DNA of 64,000 nucleotides, taken from NCBI GenBank assembly GCA_037974665.1, contig CM075777.1:16391001-16455000 (forward strand), in the 5' to 3' direction. Both the position numbers and the translations under genes were made by a program. How positions within the stretch are numbered: position 1 is the stretch's first letter; every line of letters begins with the position of its first letter. Shown in pieces: positions 10,101 through 21,600 of this stretch. The notes beneath the pieces are model-generated. The model saw nothing but the letters and a program-made list of their open reading frames with translations, searched no databases and was not told the DNA's origin. The DNA comes from Ehretia macrophylla. Lineage: Eukaryota > Streptophyta > Magnoliopsida > Boraginales > Ehretiaceae.

Positions 10101-10147
10101 AATGGAACTAGATGACTAGGAATAAATGAAAATAAAAGGTTAACTAT

Positions 10148-10621
10148 GGCTCCGTTTGTTTGACATAAAATAACTTGTTGGTGAAAATGTTTAGAGGAAA
10201 AAATATTTATCTAGAAAATATAATATTTTTTGGTGTTTGTTTGTTACAATAAAAAATATTTTTTAGTGTTTGATTGTCACTCTGGAAAATATTTTCTGAT
10301 GTATGTATAGTGAAAAATTGATTAAAACTATTAATTTTCTAATTTTTTTGAAATTATAATATAATTAATTGATTAATTAAAATTATTAATTTATTAATAA
10401 AAAATTAAAATAATTAATCAATAATTTCATTCTAATTAATACATAATAATAAATAAGTTAATCAATAATTTTATTTTAATAAATGCATAATAAATAAATA
10501 AACTAATCAATAATTTCATAAGTTTTAACTAAACATTTTTCTTTGATCGGAAAATATTTTCGATTGATCAATTTTTCAGTGTTATCAAACACCATAAAAT
10601 TAGTAAAATATACAAACGGTG
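10148..10621. mobile_element. Possible MITE with GTTTG inverted ends
   Basis: The left end GGCTCCGTTTGTTTGACA faces a right end that reads ACACCGTTTGTATATTTT on the other strand. The interior has repeated 'ggaaaatatttt' and 'aatcaataattt' motifs. No target duplication is certain, so the class is unknown. Confidence 0.45.
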
Positions 10622-11860
10622 TAACAAAATATTCCTTTCATATATGATTTGGGACCTATTCAGAAAACTATTTGAAATTTTGGACTTTTAATAATCATCC
10701 TAAAAGCTTTTGATAGGACATAGTTTGTCCACGAAGAAAAAAGAAGTCAGTCTTCAAGATTAATAATACTTCCAATACCTTATGATTGATGATAATTATT
10801 ATCGCATGAACTAAAAAAATCCAACATAACCAAGTCATATAGAGGGCAATAAAGCCAAATTCAAGTGCGAACCTTATGGGTCTTCCCCTTTAACATAAGG
10901 CACTGTAACTACATGAACACAATTGCAACAAAATTTTCTCTAATAAATATTTTCTCATTGAGAAGACCTCCACAAAGAGGGCAATTAATACATAAATGGG
11001 CAGATTCAAGTGACCTCCTTAGCTAAACTATATTAACCGAACTCACCCTCTATGTATTGATGGGGAAAAATGGAACTCTTCGTCATTCAAAACGTTTTCT
11101 CTCCCTCTTTGTAAAATTCTATTTTTGTTTCATTCATTTTTTCTTTTCTTTTTTCTTTGCATGTTCTATTGGAGTATACTAACTTGCTACTCGATTAAAG
11201 GATAAAATTTCTCGATTGTGCCTTAGAACGTCAAGGAAAACACGGCTTAAAAGCCTCAAAATGGTTTCCCCTTAACGTGTACTATGTGTATACCATCAAG
11301 TTGTGTATGACATTCATAATGCTTCGTGAAAAGGATTTTAATTAAACTTTCTTAGTCATATATGCTTATTTTGCACTTTTCCACTATCATTTATTTATTT
11401 TCATGAGTTAGATGAGGAATGAAGCGCCAAAAGATAGCTAGAGAGGAAGCGATGGAACAAAAAAGAAAAAAAATAGAAACTTGAAAAATAAGATATAAAA
11501 ATAAAAATAAGAATGTGGAATGATACCCTAAGAACTTAATGATTTTCTAACCCCAATCATATGCCATGATTTTTGGATGACGTAGGAATCTAACTAGAGT
11601 TTGGCCACCGAATTATCTAGTGAAGCCTGACCATCAAATGATAAACTCTCTAGTGGAGCGATGTGTCCCCACACATATATCAAGTCAGTAAAAAATAAAA
11701 CTCCAAAAATATATTAAACTTGTGACCTTACAAGAATAATTTGACCTCTACGACCATGCCCCTGGGGGCAATCATATGTGCCATTGTTGAATATGAGTAA
11801 CATGAAAACTTTGTGGGACAGAGAAGGGAATTAACCACAATCTCATAGGGTAAAAGTTCT
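10622..11860. other. PRD1 upstream intergenic region
   Basis: No gene or clear repeat is visible. The region is AT-rich with scattered purine tracts (11450-11500). Confidence 0.4.
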
Positions 11861-11865
11861 CCTTG

Positions 11866-11875
11866 TCCCGCCAAA
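11866..11875 (-). promoter_or_regulatory. E2F-type site upstream of PRD1
   Basis: TCCCGCCAAA reads TTTGGCGGGA on the other strand, which fits the E2F/DP consensus core TTTSSCGS. It lies 54-63 bases before the PRD1 start codon. Confidence 0.5.
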
Positions 11876-11890
11876 TATTCAAATTCAAAA

Positions 11891-11906
11891 CTTATATATA
11901 ATATAT
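11891..11906 (+). promoter_or_regulatory. TA-rich tract, possible TATA element of PRD1
   Basis: 'cttatatataatatat' stands only 23-38 bases before the start codon. If it is the TATA box the 5' UTR would be almost absent, so it may instead be transcribed sequence. Confidence 0.25.
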
Positions 11907-11917
11907 ATTTCTCGCGC

Positions 11918-11928
11918 GCGCGCCAAAA
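11918..11928 (-). promoter_or_regulatory. E2F-like GGCGCG site at PRD1 start
   Basis: On the minus strand TTTTTGGCGCGCG runs from just before the start codon into a short CG repeat. The TTTGGCGC core is a good E2F match, but it overlaps a (GC)n tract. Confidence 0.4.
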
Positions 11929-14900
11929 ATGGAGACCACCACCGCGTACCACCTGTCTCCACCATCACCACCACCGCCGCCGCAAACCTGCGGGCAAGGC
12001 CACCGGAGCACCCTAATCATCTCCACCAGCGAAGGCGGAGCAATTTGCCTCCTCTGCTTCTCAAACCTCATCTCAAACCGTAAATCTCCCACAATTCACA
12101 TATCCTTCGCGCTTTCTCAGCTCTCATTGGCGCTCTCTCAACCTCACTTTCTCCAAACGTTTCTCACTTATCACTCTCACTTCCTCATCTCTCCTCTCGT
12201 TCACGTCCTCTCTGCTCTCGACGACGATCCCATCGCGACTCAAACTACCGATTTGATCGTGAAGATCATTGAGCATGCGGATGATGACGTGTTCGGTGAG
12301 TTTGTTTCTAGGGTTTCTGATATGCTCTCCCCCGGTTCGGTCGCTTGGAGCCGTAAACAGCTCTATACGGTAAATTTCGCTATTGAATTTCAATTTTCTC
12401 TCTTTTTTTTTGTGAATTCGTAATTTGCAATGCGGATATGCACAATGCAATACTTCGGCAATAATCTATGCAGTAAAATTGCACCTAAAATTCTCTGCTT
12501 CTTATTTATTCTTAAAAGCAATGTACAATATTTATTGCAGAAAGTACAAAATCTCAGAAAAGTTTTTTATTGCTCATTTTTTTTTTCTTTTTTAATGCCA
12601 TTTTTTCTAACGGAAGGAAAGTACAATGTTTTACAACACTCCGTTTCATTTTTTATTGCTCATAGTTTTGTCCTTTGTTTTCGTAATGCGAATTTTCTGC
12701 TACCGGAAGCAAAGTACAATGTTTTAAGCATGTAGTACATATACATGAACAAGTGATTTTCTATGTTAGAGCTTTGTTCTTAATTTCATGATCGGTGCAA
12801 TGTACAATCATTTTGCTCAGAGTACAATATCTCTACAATCATGGTAAAACTGCTCGTAGTTTTTCTTTCTTGATTCGTGATGGTGCAATGTACAATGTTT
12901 TGAGCAGAAAGTACAATATGTACGCAAATGATCATTCTGTTTTCTCGGCTTCTTCGTTTTTCTATTTGGCATTCTTTGAATTTGATGTTCTGATAAGATC
13001 TCTCAAAACATCATAATGTCATAAGCAATATACTGGATTTGATGTTCTGAGCAAGATCTCTCATAATATCATAATGTCACGAGCGATATTCAATGATCAT
13101 AGAGTGTCGACATTATTTCATCATTGTTGGATCTCACGTATAATTATAATAATATCGTAGTGTACATTGTGCATCGTGGATTGCTGCTTCTTCAGTACAT
13201 CAGGACTTGTAATTTTACTACTATTCTTCATTTTGATGCAGCTCCACTGCTTGGGCATACTCTTGGATTACGATAGAACCAATCCTTATGCCTACATCAA
13301 AGACAAATACGCACTTGTTTTCAACCTCGTCACTGGTCTTCAGTTCTCTAGGTAATCACATAATTGAGCTCATGAGTTGAATATATGAATTAACAAATTA
13401 AAATCTTACTAAACATTTGCCTCCTTTTTCATGCTTATTAACAGTGAAGAAATCCAAGGGGAAATCCTTTTCCTCCTGTACAAAATATCCATTCTTCAGG
13501 GCGCATATGTAGATGATGATAGTGCTGCTGATGTTTTATCTGCTAATTGCCCCAAGCTCCTGCACTTATCATTGGAAGCTCTCATGAAAACCCAAAGTGA
13601 TGATGTTCGCTTAAACTGTGTAGGTCTGTCACTTATATCTTTAATTTATATCTAGCAATAAAATCAATATTTCTTTTACTTGTTTTTTGCCAAGATTAAT
13701 TGGATTTTGCATGGTGTTAACATATTGCCTATACTATAATTGCATCATTGGAGTCATGCATGTCATTCTGGTGAAATTCCCTCGAGACAGAATATTGTTT
13801 AAACTTGCTGATTTTGTCTACTGGTGTGACAATAGAAAACTGGGGGTAAGTGATCTTCATCATTGTTGGACAGATGGGTAAATTACAAAAAAAAGAAAAT
13901 ATTCATGTGTTTTGCTGAAGTTGCACGTTAATCTAATAAGCCTATAGTTTATGAGAATGTGACAAAAAATCTCCCGGTGTTACTGAACGCAAGCGGCAGT
14001 GAGCTACATTCTTATGGACTATGGGGTTATTAGGTTATTATGGTCTCATGAGGTCTAACATGCAACTTCGAAAATACAAAGAGAGACTTTTTTTCACTTT
14101 ACCCTTGCACAGAGCAAACTTGGATATCATATCTAAGCAAATTAGATTCGGTAACACCTTGTGTCAAGAATCCTGGAAACGTGAAGCTACGAATATATGC
14201 AGAGTTTAAAAAATTCATCTACCTCTCTTATTATCGATCTTACATATTAGAGATAATGGCATATAGATATTATCCTTCTTTTAATGTGTTTTTGTTTTTC
14301 TTGTTCCAGTGATCGATTCTCGTATTCATTGTCTCCTCCCTTGTAATACTTCTCCTTTTTGTCTATGTAGCACTACTGAAAGCGTTGGCTCAAAGAGGGT
14401 TATTTGAGTATCAGATTGACAAGGATTCCTTTGAGGATGACAACATCATGCAAACAACAGAACATATAGTAGACAGGCCTCCCCTGAATATCTTGTTTGC
14501 TGAGGCCATCAAAGGTGCTCTGCTATCCTCAGATAGCCAAGTTCAGATTGCCACATTGGATTTAATCTTTTTGTATCAGTCATGGGAAGGCGGCTCAGGA
14601 AAATGCCAAGTATTGGTTGAAGAGAACATTGCAGACTATGTATTTGAAATACTGAGATTGTCAGGTACGCAGCCCGGAATGTACATGGACCTGCACTTTT
14701 ATAAGAAACTATAAATTGATAGAGCACGATTCTACATGTATTTGTGTGGTAGTGCAATGAAGGATAATGAAATTTTATGGTCCAGTCCATTGACTGTCCC
14801 TTATTAGTGTATTTGTGTAGTTCTACAATGTAGTATAGTGAAATATTACTGCCCGGTCCATTGACTGTCCCCTTATTGGTGATTTGTTTATTAGTGTCCT

Positions 14901-17900
14901 CTGTTTTCAGTTCCTACCTCACGAATGATAAATTTCTGAATTTGTCCATGTAATTTATTTTACCATAACACTTTTTACATCTCATGTCTCTGACACATTT
15001 TGAAAAATGCAGGTTGCAAAGATTCATTAGTCACCTCTTGTATTCAGGTTCTTGATCTGTTATCAGCTGCCGAACAATCTTTTAGACAGCGACTAGCTGT
15101 TGGGTTCACAACTTTGGTTCCCGTTCTGCGCTATGTAGTTGAAATTCCTTTTCACCCTGTACAAACTCAATCACTGAAGCTTATATGGAACTGTGTTTCA
15201 AACTGCCCTGGAGCGGTTTCTACCTTGCATCTTGAAGAAATAGGTGTTATCTTGACAGGGTTGCTTAAGAAACATGTTGATGGAGCTACAGGCATGCTTC
15301 CAGAGACCTTCATATCGGCCTGCTCAATCCTTGTCGCTCTTATGAAATGTTCACGGTCTTCTGAGTCTTCAAGTTTGTCAACATCAATCCAAGATTCATC
15401 AAAAAATGCTGTCTTAATTTGTTTAAGTGATTACAGTAAACACCCTGGTCAACTTTTGCACTCACTTTACCTGGTGAAAGAGGCATATGCATATAGTCAT
15501 GAAGGAAATCTCAGCAACTCTGTGAAGATGGAATTAAGGAACTGTATCTTAGATCTATGTAAAGGTCATATATTACAATGGTTTTTAACGACTGTCAATG
15601 AAAGAGAAGATGAAGATATTGCCTTGGGAGTACTGGAAACTTTTCATTCCATACTGCTTCTGGATTCTGACCCAGAAACCAATACATTCGCAACTAATCT
15701 TGTATCATCCTCCTGGTTCAGTTTTTCATTCGGATGTTTAGGAATATTTCCAACAGAGAGAATGAAATGGAGAATTTATCTAGTGCTCAGTTCAATAGTG
15801 GATGTCCTTCTTGGGAATGATTCTGGCCAACTTATAAGGGACGCTGCTTCGCATATGCCATCTGACCCAATTGATTTACTGTTTCTTCTTGGGCAGAAGA
15901 GTTCTCATCATCTAGAATTATTGTCCTGTCAATCGGCAGTTCTGCTCATCCTGTATATTAGCTCATTGTATGATGATAGGTACTTAAATTCCTGATTCTC
16001 GACTTCTGCCATTTCAAACTAAGCTTTTTACGTTGTTTGATCATTTGGTCTATTCTTTTGCTAGGCTTGCAGATGACAAACTGGTTTTAGCATCTCTCGA
16101 GCAATATATTCTGCTCAACAGCAGTGAACTCCTACATGGAGCTTCTGCACCAGTAACACTGAATCAACTCGTTAGTCTTTATGGTCTCTGCAGGGGTCTT
16201 GCCAAGATGAGCTACCAAATTCCCTACAGCCCAGAGGCCGAAAGGATTCTGTTCCAATTATTAGCTGAAAGGGACTGGGACTTGCTTAATACAAGGATCC
16301 ATACGGCATCACTTAAATGGTTGTTCCAACAAGAGAAAATCTGCAATTTATTTTCTGACCAATTACTACGGTTCTGCAGATGCAATAGTCCTAGTGGAAA
16401 TCATATAATTATCCATGGCAGAGATAGTCAATGTGTACATGTAAATGCAATTGCCGAGTTGATAGCATCAGGGGACAACTTCATGCCGCTGCTTATGGTT
16501 TGTTTAGTAGGAGCTGTCATGGAAGATGAGCAAGAGGATGACATCCTATCAGTAGTGACTGTAATAAAAAAAATAATTGAAATCTCGCCAGATGCTTCAG
16601 ATCAGTTGTGCGTAAATGGAATAGGTGGTGCAATCCAGAAAATCTATTATCATTCGAGGTATTCTTCTTCCCCAGATGTATTTATGGCCACTTCTCAACT
16701 AATTTTCATCCTTCTCCAATCAGTAAGCTCTGAATCTATTTCTGATGATGACGCTTGGGTTGCAGTTGTAATGAAGGTATATTACTTTTACCGTGTAGAT
16801 TGATAATTTAATCTCATTCCTGAATTTAATTACTCACTTCGCTTTATTTTGTAGTTGGTAGACTACCTTATTTCCACCCTGGCTGCGGAAGGATGGACTC
16901 AAGAATGTCTCATAGTCATTGGCAATCTTTCTTTGGTTTTGCACCACTCAACAAATCAAGCATTGGTTGAAGCTTCAAAAGCTATACTTCTAAGTACTCC
17001 TTTAATATCGACAATACACAACACAATATCTGAAGCCTGTTCAAAGGGACCTGCTCTTGTCGACTATGACGATGGAACAAAAACTGGAGAAATCCTCATG
17101 TTCTTGCTTTTGCTGCTATTCTTCTCTTTTAGAAGGTAAGCATTTCCTCTTAATTAATATATCAATCAATTTATAGTTACCAATCTAACTTTGAGTCGCA
17201 TTAGCGTGAATGTTGTTCTACCAGGGATTCTGGACTGGCAAAATTTATTCGATGAGGCGAGCAAGATGCAGCCACTATCCTATATCAGCATTCATTGCCA
17301 CGACTTGTGCAAGCTGATGCATTTTGGTTCTCCGGTTGTAAAACTGATTGCTTCCTATTGCCTAGTGAAGCTATTTAGCAAAATATCTGACCAGAAAAGT
17401 AAGAAACTGGTTGAGTTAAACATCAGAAGAGGTTATCTATCGTCTGTAATGGCTATATTAGAAGGATTGATTTTCTTCAATGATATCAGAGTCTCTATGA
17501 ACTGTGCGCTCTGTTTGTCAATGATTATGGGTTGGGAAGAACTAGACACGGAGTTATTGGTATCGGAGAGGAACCAATGGTGCAGATTGATAGTAGAAGA
17601 GATGTTGATGTCCTTTGCTGCTCCAAGTCTGGCATCAAAGCTTTTCACCATACACTATAAGCCTGCAGTGCATGTTGCGGTTGCATTGCTTAAAATGAAG
17701 AGAGTGCCTAAATGGATGAATTCAGTGTTCGATAACTCCTGTATTTCTGGTATTATTGATAACATTTCAGCAAGTCAGATAACTGCCGAGTTGGTAGTCT
17801 TTTTCCGGCAGCTTCTAATCGCCGGGTATTTGAAGGCGGATCACATTGCTAGTCTCAATAGGATATTCCAGGTGACCATATCCTTTTTGCTCTTTCATTC

Positions 17901-18188
17901 TTTACCTTAACTTGACTTATGAGGTGAAGTTTGGATATCAAATTAACATCGACTTTTGTCACTCAGTCATGCAGAAGACATGTTTATACAGAAGAAATTC
18001 AAGATCGTGTGGAGAAAACAGTTGTTGATCCAGATGATTTTGGACAAGTTTGTGTGCGTCTCATCAACTTCATGTTTAATCAATCATCTCTCAACATGGA
18101 TTCTAGAGGATTTTTCAGTAGGGACTCGGGACTGTTAGAAGAAATAGAATTGTTCTCCAAATGTCTAATGGAAGAGGATCAAAGCTAA
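11929..18188 (+). CDS. PRD1: PRD1, putative recombination initiation defect 1 (meiosis)
   Basis: Nine exons: 11929-12369, 13242-13351, 13445-13623, 14371-14664, 15013-15979, 16065-16776, 16855-17135, 17205-17871 and 17967-18188. They join in frame to 1290 residues, close to the 1.3-kaa Arabidopsis protein. PRD1 (plant MEI1 relative) is a helical-repeat protein needed with SPO11-1 and partners to make meiotic double-strand breaks. Recognisable family blocks are 'GGAICLLCFSNLIS' (36-49), 'TQSDDVRLNCVALL', 'RLADDKLVLASLEQYI', 'LKWLFQQE' and 'KLIASYCLVKLF'. The N-terminus has Cys21, His25, Cys40 and Cys43, a possible metal site (inference). Exon 8 uses the acceptor at 17204; the nearby CAG at 17223-17225 would break the frame. 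Intron 1 contains local duplications. Two E2F-like sites lie upstream. No stop or frameshift is seen, so it is probably functional. Confidence 0.95.
12981..13093. repeat. 57-bp tandem duplication in PRD1 intron 1
   Basis: Copies start at 12981 and 13038, each 'tttgatgttctga.aagatc' followed by 'tctca..a.atcataatgtca..agc.atat'. Upstream, GTACAAT recurs at least seven times between 12519 and 12915. Confidence 0.75.
14750..14890. repeat. About 72-bp tandem duplication in PRD1 intron 4
   Basis: 'tggtccagtccattgactgtcccttattagtg' near 14780 returns as 'cggtccattgactgtccccttattggtg' near 14853, each preceded by a related 'gtgcaatga/caatgtag..gtgaaat' stretch. Confidence 0.65.
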
Positions 18189-18618
18189 ACAGATCTCTTT
18201 CGGATAACTGCTCTTTTTTTATCCGGCCAAGCGGTTGCCAATATGGCACATATAGTCCCTATTTGTAAAGCATTCCAAACAAAGACACGAGTATGTCAAT
18301 AGGCATACTCATTTCATAATCAGCCATGGCACTACCAAATCTGTTTATACAGGTTTCTATACCTTAAAAGACCAGTCCGAATTTGCTGCAAATACACCAT
18401 GGATATACCTGTGCTCATTATAGCATGTAAACACAGCTAGCTCATAGTTTCGAGAAACAAAATATACATAAGCATGAAGTTATTGGCTTATACTACACAG
18501 ATACTCCTGCAGTTCAATCAATAATGGTACAGGAGCTCGCTTGCAAAATCATACGAAAGATATAGTGGAATCACCTCCACTTCATGATCTCTACAGAGGC
18601 ACCAACGCGTTACAAGTC
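18189..18618. other. Convergent 3' ends of PRD1 and the zinc-finger-like gene
   Basis: 430 bases lie between the PRD1 stop (18188) and the stop of the minus-strand gene (18619). They must hold both 3' UTRs, and the transcripts may overlap. No separate gene is visible. Confidence 0.6.
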
Positions 18619-21600
18619 CTAGTGTACTGAAGAGCAGCAAACAAATGGTACCCAATATGGTTTCCCCTTCCTTTTCTCTCTCTTTATTTCAGATGGATAC
18701 CTTGCTGGAGAGTTCCATTCCTTCTCCATCTTATTGGCAGCCTGATCTTTTGGCGCGTCTGAGTGTGGAATAGCATTCAAGGTAGTCACTGCAGCACCAT
18801 CACTTTTAGTGGCAGTTGCATCACTATGAGTCACAGTTGGCACTTGTTTTGAGTTTGGTGACTTGGCTTCACCAAGGAGATTTTTCAAGGGAGCATGTTG
18901 CTTCCCTGTGCTCCAGTTTGATACTTTTGCAATTATCTCCTCATTTTTCTTTCTACCTTGTGATTCATTTACCACATTAGAGAGAGATGGAAACCAACCA
19001 GCCTGCAAATCTTCAGGTTTTGGTTGTTGATTGTTGCGTGCAGTCTCGATTTCTGAAGGAGCAGCTTTCTGGGATACACCACTCCCTGATTCAACTAAAG
19101 TCATGAATGATGGAGGCTCAAACACATCTGACTTGTCAGGGTGATGTTCATCAGTTGCATGTTTTGGCATTTGCACATAGGCCTCTGACTTTTCTGGCGG
19201 TTGAGTGAACGGTAAAACTCCAGCCTCAGCGGAAGCTGTTGTATCTGACTGGGTGGAAACCACTGTTTATTTACCAAAAGCCAGTATACATTAGATTACG
19301 GAAATCTAAAAGGCACATCTTTTATGCTCTGTTGCAAAACTATACACAGATTAGGAGCACAAGAATAGTTAATGGACAATATTACAACACAGGAGTTCAT
19401 AAAACATCTAGCTTTTGAGTCTTTCAAGGAGGATGTAACAGGTGTCAACCAGAAAAACATTAAACAATGCGCGCAGCATCTGACTGCATGGCCTCAGTAT
19501 CTTCTACACATATATATAAGTTGTTATGTAAGATGAACATCAAGTTTGAGTTAGAAATAAGTATAAGATTATGATTTGCTAAATTTAGTTAAGTCTGAAA
19601 GTAATTTGAACTGATGGAAAAACGGCTGAATTCTGGTAAGTCTAGAAGTGACATGAAATCTGATTAGACCACACACGACATACAAACTATAGATGTTTTA
19701 CCTGAAACCGATCCCCAGTTACCTTCCAAACTATCAGCTAGACTACTTGAAGCAAATGATATATCAATTGCAGAAGCACAATCATGTTGGTTATCATGCT
19801 TGTTGCCAACTTCACCTCGTAAGGGCTCAGAGCCGCAATCTGAAGAATTTTTCATAGCCTCTGTGGCATGGCTGCCTTCAACAGTAGCAGGACTTTTGTT
19901 TAAAAATTCAGAATCTAAATGCAGAGGTACCACCTCTTTAGATATGGAGTCTTCTGGATTTTCATCTGATGCTAAAAGGATGCCATCATGATTTACTTCA
20001 ATATCCTTAGATGCAGAACCGACAGACTCTGCAGTAATATTACCAAATCCAAATCCTTGTGGGGATTCTTGAGAATTCTCATTCGCACATCTATCTACAC
20101 TGGAGTAAGTTTGCTCCATGTTTCCTCTTGCATTGATTACTTTTTCTGGAACCAAATCCGAAGTAGTAGATTTTGCTGTATGCCCTGCAGATTCATCTGC
20201 TGCTTCTGTATTTGTCAGCAAGATTTCCCGATCAACCACTTTTGTGCTTTCGCACCTTGCTGTATCTAAAAGTTCAGCTGTAGCTCTTTCATAATGTTGA
20301 TTTTGATCTACATTAAGTGAGCTATTAGTTTGATCATCGTCAGATATAAAAGAACTATCAGCATTTTCTTGGATTGTCTTCTTGTTTGCAGAAAAGTCAT
20401 CCTCCAAGGGTTCTGCACTGCTCTCTTTTATAGCTGCAACACTTTTCGCACTGTTGATCATTTCACTATTATCAGCATTCTCAACCTCAATGAAGTTGAC
20501 TGTTTCCATGATCTCCTCACCAAAGACTCCAGACTTTATATCGGACTGGTCCATCGTGACAACACTTTTCGCACTGTTGTTCATTTCATTATTATCACCA
20601 TTCTCACCCTCACTTAAGTTGGTTGTTTGCATGATCACCTTACCAAATACTCCAGACTTTGTATCTGACTGGTCCATCGTAGCGTTCTCTGAATGGGCCT
20701 TTTGTGATGGCTCGTTGTCAATAGGATGAAGATGCAATCCTTCAGAAATGTTGGATGACTGAGTATTTTGAGCCTCAGTCCTAGGAGCATCTGAAGGGGC
20801 TTCTAAGCCACGAGGGCAACGATCTTCATCACTTTCCTTTATCAATTCAGAATTCCCTTCAGGATGCTTTTCAACACTCTTCTCATTAAGGTCATGTTCC
20901 AAATCATTCAAATCTGCAGAAGAGCTCTCTATGCTTCTACTCAGGTCACCTGGATGTAAACCAGAATGACCCTCCTCAACGATAGTGGCCATATCCTCAC
21001 CCTGTAGCGACCTAATTGCTTCAGCAGAGCCTAGGTCCAGAGGAAGACTAGACTTCAGTGTGTTATAGTCTTTGAAATCTTCAATCATGTGCTCGGCATT
21101 GTCCGTTACAGGTAAACTTTTGGGATCTGAGAATGAATGCCCATGATCCTTTTGCCCCTCACTCAGATTGCAGAAAACTGTATCTTCCACCTTTTGTTCC
21201 TTCAAGTTGAAAGTCCTCGTTTCCTCCTGTTCGTTCTTTAAATTGCTACTCTGCAAGTCTTCCTTACCTTCATCTCTCCAGCCGTAGGTTCCAACGATCT
21301 TACTTTCATCACTACCATCTAAGTCATGAGCAAAATCAGCAGCACAGTCTTCCATCTGTTCAACAGGTTCAACCAGAGGAGATACATCATTTTTGGCCAC
21401 GTTGCCTTCCAAACCATCATTTTCATCTTTTTTTTGCCCAATGATTCTATCCAAACGTACCTCTCTTGGATTGCATTCCTTCACATCAGAAACCTTAGTT
21501 TCTTCCTGTTCCTTCTTTAAACTGCTAGTCTGCAAATCCTCTTTACCTTCTTCTTTCAAGTCATCGAACCCAACCATCTTACTTTGACCACCACCACCAT

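Noticed and set aside
11728..12092. Minus-strand frames upstream of and across the PRD1 start
   Set aside because: They overlap PRD1 exon 1 and its promoter in antisense and have no recognisable features beyond Gly runs from the proline codons.
12124..12450. Minus-strand frame of 108 residues opposite PRD1 exon 1
   Set aside because: Shadow of the PRD1 coding exon; the plus-strand protein is recognised and the frame extends into intron 1.
20330..20729. Overlapping plus-strand frames opposite the large acidic exon
   Set aside because: Shadows of the minus-strand gene; they inherit its repeats and have no start context or splice signals.
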